Shown: positions 34,660 to 48,237, counted from the stretch's first letter. The stretch is 64,000 bases of DNA from Charina bottae (GCA_023362775.1 JALMGJ010000029.1:4964268-5028267); one strand, 5' to 3'. Numbers and translations: made by a program. Notes: a model not told the origin generated them from the sequence alone.

Positions 34660-34929
34660 CAGGGCTTTCCAAAGTTTTCCCGCAGCGACACACCAACCAC
34701 TGTTGGTGTGTCGCTGCGGGAAAACCCGGAAGTGCCGCCGTTGTGGCAGCGCGCAAAAACCCAGAAGCGCTGCTGCCGCTTTCAGTTTTTGCGCACCGCC
34801 GTTGGTGTGTCGCCGCAGGAAAACCCGGAAGCGCTGATGATGATCAGCGCTTCCGGGTTGTGTGGCGACACACCAGACTGTGTGTGGCGACACACTTTTG
34901 TGTCACGACACATAGTTTGGAAAGCTCTG
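34660..34929. mobile_element. GC-rich hAT-like element (CAGNGCTTTCCAAA family), copy 3
   Basis: Ends CAGGGCTTTCCAAAG and TTTGGAAAGCTCTG, with a perfect 8-bp TSD CCCTAGAC (34652-34659 and 34930-34937). The same 'cccggaagcgc' units and 'gcgacacacca' motif as the other copies. Confidence 0.9.
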
Positions 34930-34937
34930 CCCTAGAC

Positions 34938-35223
34938 TCTGGGTGGCTTACAAATACAAAATAATAAAAACAGTTAAAAACATGCAACCCACAGGCAGTC
35001 TGGACTAAAAAAATCAAACTATAACAAATCAAACCAAATGTTTTAAGTGGTGAAATGGGTGCATCTGTGAGATTTAAGACACCCATTTTACTTTTTAACA
35101 CATTCTGATACTACAGAGCAAGAAACAAAAAAGCCTTAATGTTTTAACCTCCCCACTCTCAAGGAATCTAAGAGGTAGGGCATGTGTGGTCCAGAGGCAT
35201 ACTTTTTGCTCTCCTGATTTATA
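34938..35223. other. Intron 2 sequence, nothing recognised
   Basis: No supported feature. Confidence 0.4.
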
Positions 35224-35274
35224 TAGAATAGAATAGAATAGAATAGAATAGAATAGAATAGAATAGAATAGAAT
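35224..35274. repeat. (GAATA)n microsatellite, 3' tail of the Rex1 LINE
   Basis: About ten AGAAT units directly adjoin the 3' end of the minus-strand Rex1 fragment, as expected for this family's repetitive tail. Confidence 0.85.
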
Positions 35275-35900
35275 AATAACTTTATTGTCATCCCACTATA
35301 CAAGTGCACAATAGAATGAAATTTCGTTGCAGTTGGCTCACAAATTCACTCAAGCAATAAAATACTAATGATAATAATAAAAAACCATAATTACTATAAA
35401 ATACCCATTCTTATAAAATATACATTCTTAAAAAATATACATTCTTTAACTCACAAAAGAACCTATTTGGCATTCAAGAATCCAATAGCCTGGGGGACAA
35501 AGCTGTTTCCCAGTCTGGCTGTTCTACCTCGGATACAGCGGAACCTCTTCCCAGAGGGTAACAAAGAAAACAAACCATGATGAGGATGGGAGGCATCACT
35601 GATGATCTTACGAGCTCTGGACAAACAGCGTGCATGTGCTCAATCTTGGATGAGGGGCAGAGATATCCCAATTATCTTTTCTGCTGCCCTTACCACTCTC
35701 TGCACAGACTTTCTATCTGAGGCCCTACAGCCTCCAAACCAGATGGAAATACAGCTTGTAAGTACACTCTCTATAGTGCCTCTGTAGAAAGTAAGGAGAA
35801 TGGAAGATGGGAGATGTACTTTCTTCATCCGACGCAAAAAGTGCAAACGTTGCTGTGCTCGCTTTACCAAAAATGTGGTATTAAGGGACCAGGACAGACT
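35275..35900 (-). mobile_element. Rex1/Babar LINE 3' fragment
   Basis: The minus-strand frame 35870-35640 reads VKRAQQRLHFLRRMKKVHLP ... TIESVLTSCISIWFGGC ... SDRKSVQRVVRAAEKIIG, the conserved C-terminal region of Rex1/Babar pol. Downstream, TAWETALSPRLLDS and a 3'UTR ('caacgaaatttcattctat ... gacaataaagtt') lead to the (TATTC) tail. The RT core is missing because of 5' truncation, and small frame breaks are present. Confidence 0.8.
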
Positions 35901-35908
35901 ATTTGTTA

Positions 35909-36391
35909 TATGGGACGCGGTGGCTCAGCGGGTTAAACCACTGAAGCTGTAGACTGCCGATCGGAACGTCGGCAGTTCGAATCCCCGCGCAACGAGGTGA
36001 GCTCTCGTTGCTAGTCCTAGCTCCTGTCGACCCAGCAGTTCGAAAGCTCGCAAGTAGATAAATTGGGTACCACCTTAAGTGGGAGAATTTGCTGACATCC
36101 TGTCGGGGGTCGGCTTCCACCGAACTGAAGATGTCTTGAATGGTGGTGGTCACGACGGATCCCGAAGCAACAACAACAGGACGTCAGCAGCCGGCTCCAA
36201 CACAAGGCATCATGGGACATGTAGTCCAGAAGCCAGAGAAGAGTCGGTTCCCTTACCCCTTTCCTTGGGGCGCGGTTTAAATGAGTTAATGTATAATGAT
36301 GTATAAAGATGTATGTAAGCCGCCTAGAGTCCTCCGTTAGGGAGGGGATAGGCGGGGTATAAATACAATAATAAATAAAATAAATAAATAA
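35909..36391 (+). mobile_element. Chimeric SINE: Sauria-like tRNA head, novel body, L2-like tail (copy 2)
   Basis: Same architecture as 19999-20503: A box TGGCTCAGCGG, B box AGTTCGAATCC, Sauria-like segment up to 'taccaccttaagtggg', a body of about 215 bp, then 'aagccgcctagagtcctcc' and an (AATA) tail. An 8-bp TSD ATTTGTTA (35901-35908 and 36392-36399) confirms retroposition as one unit. Confidence 0.88.
36207..36225 (-). promoter_or_regulatory. ZNF143-like motif in chimeric SINE copy 2
   Basis: On the minus strand, ACTACATGTCCCATGATGC is very close to the ZNF143/STAF consensus (ACTACA..TCCCA..ATGC all present). It lies in the novel body, at the position equivalent to 20295-20313 in copy 1. 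Confidence 0.5.
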
Positions 36392-36400
36392 ATTTGTTAA

Positions 36401-36460
36401 CTAAAATATATATATTTTAGTTGAAAACTGATATATATATATATATATATCAGTTTTCAA
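36401..36460. repeat. Two adjacent perfect AT-rich palindromes (20 bp and 40 bp)
   Basis: 36401-36420 is a perfect 20-bp palindrome (CTAAAATATA/TATATTTTAG). 36421-36460 is a perfect 40-bp palindrome with TTGAAAACTG/CAGTTTTCAA arms around an (AT)10 core. They abut without a spacer and start one base after the TSD of the chimeric SINE. Cruciform extrusion is likely. Confidence 0.9.
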
Positions 36461-39293
36461 TAAGTGAGATTATATTGCACATACATTTATAAAAGCACAT
36501 GATAAATTTCCATGAGCTAGGAGCTAATTAAAACATTCAACTGGACACTCATTATGAACTAATTAAAATATGACATTGGATTATACTCTATTCCATTGTA
36601 TTACCTCTGAATTCACATAGAGTACTGTTTGTTTTAAAGCAATCTCACATCTGCATCTTGAATTGCTGTCAACAGGAGGATGTTGATTCAGGTGCACCAA
36701 AGCAAGGTGCATATTCTAACATAGCACATGGGAAAGAGAATGAGTTCTTGCAACACCATCATCCTCTGTGTTTGCAAATAATTCCTAATGCACTCTAAAT
36801 CCAGCACATTATTCCTCCATTTTGCCTTCACCATCAATGGATCCCAAAGAGTTTGGCAAAGAAAATCTTCAACCAATCATTTGTCTACCCTGGAAGCTTT
36901 GCTCTGAGATCCCCAGCCAATCAGTGCTTCCTCTGCTTCAAGTTGCAAGCTGCCGGTTCTCCATTCATAAACCCACAGCTCCTCCTTCTTCCTTCACAAC
37001 CAGGGAATTATGAAAACCTTCAACTGATCATGATACTATTCTTGCAAGTCCCGTGAAGTGTGGGAGCTCAACAAGTCCTGATAGTGTAACAAGCTACAAC
37101 AGCTGCATTTACAGGCATTTCCCTACGTTGGGCTGAATGAAACCAACCAAAGACACAAAGCTGAGAAGATTGTTTAATGAGAAATAAAACAGCCCGGACA
37201 CAAGATGACTTTGTTGGAGCATACATTTCATCTGTAGCTGATACACAGGAGGGAGAAACTTTGTCAAGAGATGACGAGGGAGTAGAGTTTTTTGGGACTT
37301 TGCAACCACATTCCTGCTAGTTATCTGTCAATAGGATGTGACCAGTTTTGCCCACAGTAGCATAGATAGGAAAAAATCATATGGTAGGACTCAATGTCAT
37401 CTACAGACTATATGAAACATCCCAATGTTGGGTCAGAATAATGCTTCATCTAGGTCAGTATTTTCAAAATGGAACTGTTCTCCAAGATCTCGGTGGGAGG
37501 ATTTTTCTCAGCCTGATTAAAATTATGTAACAGAAGATCCTGCAGATCAAAACTGGGGCCTTTCAAAAATTTCTCCTGTACCATAAAAGAGCTGACTTTC
37601 CTTATAGGTCTCCCCAAAACTTTGATTCTGCTATTAGCATCCCTCAGGCCAAGAATGTTTGAAGAAAACAAGGCTCAGATGGTGACTTACCAAAAGTAAG
37701 TCTCCTCCTTAGATAGTTATTCTTTTTTGGTTCATTGGTCATCTGACAACACATACTTTAGTCAAATAGCCAGAAGACATAGTTGGAAGATAACAACTCA
37801 TCAACTGGAAGGAAGTGCCCACAAGTTGATATAATCAGTATAAGAATTAAGGGCCTCCTTTTAAAGGCCACTTCCCTCATTGTTCTATTTGCTGATGACA
37901 TCATAAAATTCGTTAAGCTTTTATCTTCCTAGAGAGTTATAATAACAGATCATGAATATTCAGTTTTTGCAGTGTGATTTTCAAGATGGATAGCAGGAGG
38001 AAACTTTAAACAGGCGCCACTTCATTTTTTGAAGATATTTTTGTCTCAATTATTTCCCTGCAGGCACAAATGTGAGAGAATCTGTTATAAGGGGATGGGA
38101 TAAAATCTTATTATATCCTAGTGATGCAATTAAAAGATTTAACTCTCACATTTGTAGAAATGCAGATATACTCATTTAAATATTTGTCAACCGAGTCCAG
38201 ATAAAAAATTTGGTGACTTCGTAGTGAAACTGTGAATCACAACAGAAATACACAAGCAAAAAACATTCTTCAGAGATGGTTCATACATGTTTCTTTATTG
38301 CTACTTTGTAGCTTTAAGTAATTATTAACCTGCAGAAATGAGCTGTCACTAATCAATCATGTCAATTTAAATTTTCATTTCAACTGCAATATTTTATTTG
38401 TTTGTTTATGACTGCAGATAATAATCTAAAATATATATACAATACAAATTAAGCTATAGAAGCAATGGAAAATAACTGATTATCCTCTAATAGTTCATTA
38501 AGTAATTGTAGATTCAATATAATCAATAATTTGCATTGTAACAAAGGAATGTCTAATTTTCAAAGCTCAACAGTTGCATTTGTACAAAAAGGTAATCTAA
38601 TTTATGGTATCTGAATACCATGCTGCTACATTTAATCCTATTCACTCTCACTTAACTGCTTCTGCTGCTGAAAAAAAATACAATAAATAGAAACACCAGG
38701 AAGAAAGAATATTGTTATGAATTATGCTTAATGGTAAAACCAAGTTTTCTGCTTCGTCGCTTCCCTAACAAGCCAGAGTCTAAAACTTGTCTCTGGTTTC
38801 TGATTCACACCCATTCATTTTGACAAACATTCACAGATCATTCCCAGATCCATGTATGTGGCATTCATTCATTTTGACAAACCATCATAGCATAGCTAAT
38901 CCATTACATGATTGGCTGCAGTTATTTTATTAAGGGTTCTCTGGATCAAACCAGAATAATTTGTAACAGATTTTTATTTATTCAAGGTGGAGGAGTTGAG
39001 TTTAATCCACCCTGTTCCTTTAAAAAGTAAACTTCCCCTGACTATCCTAATGGCAGCACCAAAAAGGAGGAAAAATGCTTCTCTTGTGTAATGATGCAGG
39101 AGAGCATCAGGATGGAAGACTGGATGTCCCACACCCCATTTCCCAAAAGCCCTCTGGGGGTCTGCATACCCAGGCCCTGCCTCCTGCTTTGGGACAGCAG
39201 TTTGGCAGCTCCTGATGCCACTACTCATCCTCCCAGGACATCTCATCTGGCATCCATTCTCTAACCCAGCTGTGTGTCCATCCTTCTATATAC
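36461..39293. other. Intron 2 sequence, about 2.8 kb, nothing recognised
   Basis: AT-rich, repeat-poor, without convincing frames. Confidence 0.4.
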
Positions 39294-39301
39294 TCTTTCT
39301 G

Positions 39302-39665
39302 TAGGCTGATCGTATTTCAGGATGGCAAAACGGGATGGGGTCTTATGTAATATTCCGTATTCATGAAAAAGACAGGGGTCCCCGCCCCCCGGTCCACGCA
39401 ATTGGCTCCCTCCTGCAAACCCCGTCCCCCCGGTCTGTGCGATTCGCTCCCACCTGCAAACCCTGCCCCCCCGGTCCGCGTGATTGGCTCCCGCCTGCAA
39501 ACCCCGCCCCCGGTCCGTACTCCAGCTCGGATCCTCCTTCCATGCTATTCCCACCAGGTTTGAAAAACAGGACAAAATTGAGATTTTTATGAAAATGACG
39601 GGACAGTTGAAAAATGCTTAAAAAACGGGACTGTCCCATTCAAAACGGGACTTATGGTCAGCCTA
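39302..39665 (-). mobile_element. hAT-like element with three-unit CCAAT/GC-box array, complete
   Basis: Begins TAGGCTGATCGTATTTC and ends TTATGGTCAGCCTA. The 8-bp TSD TCTTTCTG/TGTTTCTG (39294-39301 and 39666-39673) has one mismatch. On the minus strand it has the family order: terminal repeat, 'cgggacagtcccg'-like segment, 39-bp units (two intact CCAAT boxes, one changed to CGAAT), GC boxes including GGGGCGGGG, then 'tcatgaatacggaatattac'. Confidence 0.9.
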
Positions 39666-39673
39666 TGTTTCTG

Positions 39674-40281
39674 GCAAATTAAAGGTTGAAATGCAAAAGT
39701 TGAAATACTTTTGATAGTATCACCTCCTGGCTATGTAGTGTAGGGGCATAGTGACTAGAGGATTCAGCCCTTCCCCCACCCCTCCCCTGAGAGTTAAATC
39801 AATCTCACAAGAGGCAAATAAAATCAAACTTTATATTAAACAAATATAAAATGTAAAGTCCCCCTTTGAACTTAAGTGTGAACATGCAAACATTTAATAG
39901 GGCAAGAGATCCTTACAGAACTACACAGATCACAGTGATACAGCAGCTTGCAAATTAGTTAAGAGAAAAAAAATCCAGAAGAGGATGAAACATTCAGGGC
40001 AGACCAGAAGGTAGAGCTATCTCCCACAGAAGAAAAGTCCCCTCCCCCAAATCTCCAAAGAGACTGGAGAGAGTTCAAAATATTTACAGATCTTCTTCAT
40101 ACATCATAAGATGAATGATCTATTCAATACATGAATATGAAGGAAGCCTGAAATTAGGCAGTTCTATAACTTGTATACAGTGAAAGACCAAGAAAGAAAA
40201 TGAGACTTAGCAACTCAAAAAACAGAAATCAACAATCTAGCACAAATTCCTGACTACATGTATTTCTACAGAAATAAGCAA
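39674..40281. other. Intron 2 sequence, nothing recognised
   Basis: No supported feature. Confidence 0.4.
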
Positions 40282-40485
40282 GAGCCAGTTTGGTGTAGTA
40301 GTTAAGGCATCAGGCTGGAAACCGGGGGGCTGTGACTAGGCACAAAGCCAGCTGGGTGACCTTGGGCCATTCACTCTCTCTCAGCCCTAGGAAGCAGACA
40401 ATGGCAAACCACTTCTGAAATCTTGCTAAGAAAACTGCAGGGACTTGTCCAGGCAGTCAGCAGGAGTCAACACTGACTTGCAGGT
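40282..40485 (+). mobile_element. tRNA-derived SINE (GAGCCAGTTTGGTGTAGT family)
   Basis: 'gagccagtttggtgtagtag', 'cagctgggtgaccttgggcc' and 'ggcaaaccacttctgaaatc' are the 5', middle and 3' signatures of this common amniote SINE. The B-box region is degraded. Confidence 0.7.
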
Positions 40486-40959
40486 TCCAAGATGCATCAA
40501 GAATGCTGTTTTATGGTTAGAGACAGGTTTGGTTTCTGTGGGTGCCAGAGCCTAGTTCTATCTCCTTAATTTCTGGTTGAAATTGATTTTTTCTCCTCTG
40601 GGTCTGGACCCACTGGTTCTCAGAGACCATTTTAAATCAACCTGGCTAACAAAAGCTAATAGGAAACTCCAGTCCTTAGGACTTTCTTTGGAAAGTCTCT
40701 GTCTATTCGGGCTTGAAATGCCAAGAGTCATCTTAAACAACGCATCTGGGATATTGATTTTCAAACCAGTTTAAGCCTAGTTTCCAACCCTACAGTTTAT
40801 GGATTCTTCTCAAATGGGCACGGGCCATCATCTTATCTCTCCTCAATTCTAGTTCTGAAATTTCATTGGGCTTTCACCTTGGCCAGGTCAGATGCTCTAC
40901 CGTCTGCATTTCTGTGGGGGCGGTATGAAAACTCCCCTTTTCAGCAGTGCTCATGTCCA
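40486..40959. other. Intron 2 sequence, nothing recognised
   Basis: No supported feature. Confidence 0.4.
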
Positions 40960-41345
40960 TGTGGAGATGCTCTGTGGAATCCCTACACCATCTGCTCCTT
41001 TGTTGCTCTCTCTATAGGGAATCAAGGAAGATATATATTTATCCCATTTTAAAGAACCACCCTGGTAGAGGGCACAAAGTCTATCTGTCACTGCTTCTAT
41101 CTGACCAGGACCCTGACATCTCTTTCCAGGTTGCCCGATTTTGTGCTATCATTTGTTGTATCCATCCTGCCTACGATTGAAGTTTAGCAGTAATTTTGGT
41201 GATCGCCACTGCTATTTGTATTACAGTTACTATAATAATGTATTTTACATAATTTTATTGCATGTTAAAAAAGTTTTATTAATAATTACAGGTCTATGTA
41301 TTTTATTGTTGTGCTTTCTGGCCCAAAAGCTGTAATAAAGGTTTC
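40960..41345 (+). mobile_element. Non-LTR retrotransposon 3' fragment, clade unassigned
   Basis: The frame at 40947-41180 reads VESLHHLLLCCSLYRESRK ... LLSDQDPDISFQVARFCAII, a C-terminal LINE signature with a worn Cys/His knuckle. It then has a 3'UTR ending 'gctgtaataaaggtttcatt'. Related in pattern to 18000-18665. Confidence 0.55.
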
Positions 41346-42453
41346 ATTTGATTTGGAGGGGAGAGGGAGAGAGAGAAAGAGAAAGAGGGAGAGAGAGAAA
41401 TAAGCAGCTTCCTGAAGCAAACTGTCCTCTACTTCAAGTTCCTGGATTTCTCCAACCTACTGAAGAGTCTATTAATCAGATGTTGCTGGGATATGAAAGC
41501 TCCATCCTTTTTGCAGCCCCTCTGCAGATTTCTTTTACTCTTTCTCTGCCTGTCTTTAACAAAACCTTTTTTTTCTTGTAGCCAGCAGAGGGAAGACTTG
41601 GGGTAAACTAGTCACATGACAAAGAGTCATCTCTCACTTGCAGGAATATGGATTGTGAATCTGCAGTCTGGAATGCAGACTACGTTCTCAACACCTTATT
41701 TATATAAGATGCTATGGTGGTGGGGGAGAAAAAGAGAATTAGGTTCAGTGATTATAGAGCTGCCTTCAAATCATAGTCAGACCACCATTCATTGTCCCAG
41801 TCACATCTTGGGAGAGTAGAGAGATCTTGAAAGAGAGAGGTTTAGCTTAACTGTTTCCTATTGCCTCATTATGTCCCGAGTATCTCATTTGCAGCACGTG
41901 TATAGTAATATTTTGTGAGCTAAGGAAACAATTCTTTTATGCATGACTCCATCCTAACTCTTCAAATTCCATCCAGTGCTGATAAACAAAAACCAAAAGG
42001 TTAATAGGCATTTATATTTTCCGGAAGGGAGGGAGGGAGGGAGGGAGGGAGGGACTCTATCACATGTAAAGAGTAAAGAGGATGGCCTTGATAGAGACAG
42101 GGGATTTCTGTTACCAAAGCAACAGGAAGGAAAACATTGTTTAGCTCAAACAATGAAGGAGGAATGCAAAAATGTCTCAGACACCTCCCTAATTCACATA
42201 ATGTAAGGGAGGTGATAAAGCATAATCAGACTTGCAATATTCTGTTATTATAGCCAATCTTAATAAAAGTAGTTCTAGTCTTAATGTGGGGTTGATTTTT
42301 TGGTCAGATCTACATCTTGGGGCTGACATCATATGAGAGGTCCCTGGGGTCATCTAGAACAGTTCAGATCAACTACTGAACTCTGGATCCACTCCTGGAA
42401 ACAGATTGGATATTCTCTGCATACTAATACCAATGCTATTTTTCTCTTTCTAG
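41346..42453 (+). other. GRM3: End of GRM3 intron 2; (GGGA)n run at 42024-42053
   Basis: It contains a GA-rich tract at 41356-41400 and the GGGA microsatellite. It ends in a strong acceptor, 'tttttctctttctag' (42439-42453). Confidence 0.7.
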
Positions 42454-44576
<2,123 letters not shown>

Positions 44577-44578
44577 CC

Positions 44579-44625
<47 letters not shown>

Positions 44626-44642
44626 ATCTATCTATCTATCTA
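44577..44642. repeat. (ATCT)n microsatellite at the 3' end of the R4-type LINE
   Basis: About 16 ATCT units with one interruption (TATCATCT), immediately next to the 3' terminus of the minus-strand LINE. Confidence 0.95.
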
Positions 44643-44697
44643 AAAAATCCCTTCTCGCCCCTATGGGTGGTATGTGACTTCCTCAACCTCAGGTCCT

Positions 44698-47600
44698 CTA
44701 CCAGAGGCCTGGGAGTTTGAGGGTTCTGTGCAGTATCTTAGCTGTTCCTAGCACTGTGCTCTTCTGGACAGAGAGCTCTGATGTTGTTCCTGGGATCTGT
44801 TGGAGCCACTCTCCCAGCTTGGGAGTCACAGCCCCAAGTGCCCCTACCACCACTGGGACCACTTTGGCCTTCACTTTCCACATCTTCTCTAGTTCCTCCT
44901 TCAGACCCTGGTACTTCTCCAGCTTCTCATACTCCTTCTTCCTGATGTTGCTGTCACTTGGCACCGCCACATCTATCATCACCTCTGTCTTCTGGTCCTT
45001 GTCTACTACCACAATGTCTGGTTGATTGGCCAGTACCTGCCTGTCTGTCTGGATCTGGAAGTCCCACAGGATATTAGCCCTGTCATTCTCCACAACCTTT
45101 TGTGGAATCTCCCATCTGGACTTGAGAGGGTCTAGCCAATACATTGTGCAGATGTTCCTGTACACAATGCCAGCTACTTGGTTGTGCCATTTAGTGTATG
45201 CTGTTCCTGCCTGCATCTTACACCCTGCCACTATGTGTTGGACTGTCTCTGAGGCCTCTCTGCACAGTCTGCACCTTGAGTCTTGTCTAGTGTGGTAGAC
45301 CCCTGCTTCTATGGATCGGGTGCTTAGTGCCTGTTCCTGTGCTGTTATGATCAGTGCCTCAATGCTGTCTTTTAGTCCAGCCCTTTCCACCCACTGGTAG
45401 GATTTCCCAATGTCAGCCACCTCAGCTATCTGTAGATGGTACATCCCATGCAGGGTCTTGTCTTGCCATGGCACTTCCTCTGCTTGATCTTCCTTCCATG
45501 TCTGCTGCTGCCTCAGGCATTCTCTCAACAGCTCATCTTAGGTGCCATCTTACTGATGTACTTCTGGATGCTCTGGGTCTCATCCAGGAAAGTGGATTTG
45601 ACACTCACCAGACCCCACTCGCCCTCTTTCCACCTGGTGTACAGTCTCTGGGTGTTGGACTTGGGGTGAAAGCCTCTGTAGATTGTGAGGAGCTTCCGGG
45701 TCTTCACATCAGCAGCCTCCATGTCCTCCTTTGGCCAGCTCACTATACCAGCAGGGTATCTGATGACTGGCAGGGCATACATGTTAATGGCGTGGATCTT
45801 GTTCTTCCCATTGAGCTGGCTCTTCAGGACCTGTCTCATCCTTTGGTGGTACTTGGATGTTGCTGTCTTCCTTGCCTCCTCATCGTGGTTCCCATGTGTC
45901 TGTGGGATACCAAAGTACTTGTAGCTGGTCTGTATGTCTGCTATGTGGCCTGCTGGTAGTTCCACCCCATCAGTCTTAACTACCTTCCCTCTCTTTACTA
46001 TCATCCGGCCACACTTCTCTAGTCCGAATGACATCCCAACGTCCTCACTGTAGATCCATGTCAGGTGGATCAGTGAGTCGATGTCTCGTTCACTCTTAGC
46101 ATACAGCTTGATGCCATCCATGTAGAGGAGGTGGCTGATGGTAGTTCCACTCTTGAACTTGTATCTGTATCCAGTTCTTGTGATAATCTGGCTGAGGGGG
46201 TTCAAGCCCATGCAGAACAGCAGTGGGGACAGTGCATCACCTTGGTATATGCCGTACTTGATGGCCACTTGTGTGAGCTGTCTTGAGTTGACTTCCAGTG
46301 TTGTCTTCCAGTCCCATTGAGTTCTTGAGGAAGGTCTTTAGTGTCCTATTGACTTTGTATAGCACCAGGCATTCACAGATCCATGTGTGTGGCACTGAGT
46401 TATATGCTTTCCTGTAGTCAATCCAGGCTGTGCTCAGATTGGTCTGTCTAGACCTTGAGTCTCGGGCAACTGCTCTATCTATGAGCAACTGGTGTTTGGA
46501 GCCTCTGGTGTTGTTCCCAATGCCCTTCTGAGCTGTGTTCATGTACTGGCCTACTGTATATGGTCCTGCAGCTTGGCAGCTATGATGCCTGATAGGACTT
46601 TCCATGTTGTGGGGAGGCAGGTTATTGGCTGGTAGTTGGATGGTGTTGTTCCCTTGTTGGGGTCTTTCATGATCAGCACTGTCCTACCTTGTGTTAGCCA
46701 GTCTGGGTGGGAGCCTGCTGCTAGCAGCTGGATCATCTGTGCTGCTAGGCGTTCATGCACTGCTGTTAGTTTCTTTAGCCAGTAGCCAGCACCTGATCAT
46801 GTCCTGGCCAGGTGCTGTCCAGCTCTTCATGTTCTTGACCCACTGTTGAATGTCTGCTACTCTGATGGTGAATGGTTCCTGCTCTGGGAGATTTCTGTGG
46901 TCTGCTCTCAGGTCCTGCAGCCACTTTGCACTGGTGTTATGTGTCTTCTCTTTCTCCCATATGTTCTTCCAGTACTGTTCCATTTCTGCTGTTGGTTGCT
47001 CTGCTGTTACTGTGTTGTTGCACTGCAGCTGGGAGTACACCTTGGATGGTTCTTTGGCAAACAGGGCATTTATCTTCTTGGCCTCTGCTTCTCTAGTGTA
47101 TCTCCTTAGCCTGGTAGCCAGTGCTGTGAACCTTTGTTTAGCAGTCTCTGGAGTTCAGATGGAGTCAGGCCCTTGTATTTTTCCAGTAGCTGAGTCTTAT
47201 CCTTAATCTCCACACCCTTCTGTAGTTCCACCAGCTGACTAACTTCTCTTCGAGGTGCCTTGATCTTAGCCTCCAACCTCATTTTCCATGGGGTGTATGT
47301 AGTGCTGTTCTTCTTGATCATGTAGCCAAGCATCTCCAGGATTACAGTGTCTGTAGCGTATACCAGTTCATTGGTTTGAGTTATAGTGGTAGTAGGGATT
47401 GTTGTGAGGGCTCTGTTGGCATCTTCTAGCAGACTATCTGATGGTACTTCTCCACTGAGCCTTGGTAATTGAGAGTTGACTGTAGCTAGTTTATCCATGA
47501 TCTTTTGCCTCATATCAGCTGCTGTGCTCTGTAATGGAGGGGGTGGCAGTGATGTTCCAGCTTCAGGTGTTGGCTGCACCTCCAGTTGTTCTTCCGGGTC

Positions 47601-47983
47601 TTCTTGAGTCTGGGATATAATGTGTAGTTGGTCTATCTCAAGTTGTGAGAGCAGCTTCCCCTTCACTATGTTGAAGTGTTGGGTAACTAGCTGTTTCTCA
47701 GTTAGTGTGGATGCAGGTCTTCTGTCCATCCATAGTTCCCTCATACATTTCATATATTCCCCTCTCATTAGGTCTACTGTTGTAGTAGCATTCCATCAAT
47801 TCCAGGTTCTCTTGTCTCGTCCATGTATGGTTTGTTCCAGAACCCACGTATCGTCAGATTGTCGTGGTTCCCTGATGCAGACCTTGTTAATCCGAGCGAC
47901 GTCCGAGCTGGCATGACTCTCTTAGTTCGTGTTACTCTCATATTTGAGGTAGGCAGGTGAAGCGTTAGGGGGTCTTTGCCCAA
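44698..47983 (-). pseudogene. R4/Dong-type LINE pol, frameshifted and catalytically mutated
   Basis: The protein is split over at least six frames. 47983-47774 and 47768-47106 are the N-terminal part (TLTEKQLVTQHFNIVKGKLL), with a TAG between them. 47040-46753 and 46760-46551 hold RT motifs 0-2 (LTQGRTVLIMKDPNKG, NYQPITCLPTTWKVLSG). 46605-46237 holds motif A (TAWIDYRKAYNSVPHTWI). 46268-45525 holds motif B (GIYQGDALSPLLFC) and motif C as YMDG instead of the expected YMDD. 45528-44698 holds the knuckle CRLC...HIVAGC and the restriction-like endonuclease (QPDIVVVDKDQKTEVMIDVA). This is the domain order of the R2/R4 group, which cleaves specific targets with the C-terminal nuclease. The frameshifts and the lost catalytic aspartate make it inactive. 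Confidence 0.85.
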
Positions 47984-47999
47984 GGACCCCTACTGGTAA

Positions 48000-48072
48000 T
48001 GTAGGTACAGCCGGGATTTGAACCCCAGTCTCCCACTCCAAAGGCAGCACTCTAACCACTACGCTATCCAGC
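48000..48072 (-). other. tRNA-like sequence at the 5' end of the R4-type LINE
   Basis: The minus strand carries A box TAGCGTAGTGG (48066-48056) and a perfect B box GGTTCAAATCC (48024-48014), with T-arm pairing GGGGTTCAAATCCC. Acceptor-stem ends do not pair well and there is no clear anticodon loop, so it is not a functional tRNA gene. It may be the element's own RNA polymerase III-type head, an adjacent SINE, or a tRNA-like insertion target. Confidence 0.6.
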
Positions 48073-48104
48073 CACTATATATATATATAAAGGAATTATG
48101 GCAT

Positions 48105-48194
48105 AGAGATAGAGATAGAGATAGAGATAGAGATAGAGATAGAGATAGAGATAGAGATAGAGATAGAGATAGAGATAGAGATAGAGATAGAGAT

Positions 48195-48232
<38 letters not shown>
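48105..48232. repeat. (AGAGAT)n then (AG)n microsatellite
   Basis: About 16 hexamer units followed by a pure (AG) run at 48199-48232. It encodes the artefactual (DR)n / (SL)n open frames. Confidence 0.97.

Positions 48233-48237
<5 letters not shown>

Larger units (their letters stand above)
44643..48072 (-). mobile_element. R4/Dong-type (restriction-like endonuclease) LINE, near full length
   Basis: About 3.4 kb, antisense to GRM3. On the minus strand the order is: tRNA-like head (48072-48000), N-terminal region, RT, Cys/His knuckle, restriction-like endonuclease, and a short 3'UTR ending in 'aagggatttttt', directly abutting GATA repeats. Both flanks are microsatellite DNA: (AGAGAT)n beyond the 5' end and (ATCT)n at the 3' end. 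Confidence 0.8.

Noticed and set aside
44717..47206. Plus-strand open frames across 44.7-47.2 kb
   Set aside because: They are antisense to the R4-type LINE, whose minus-strand frames carry the recognisable domains.
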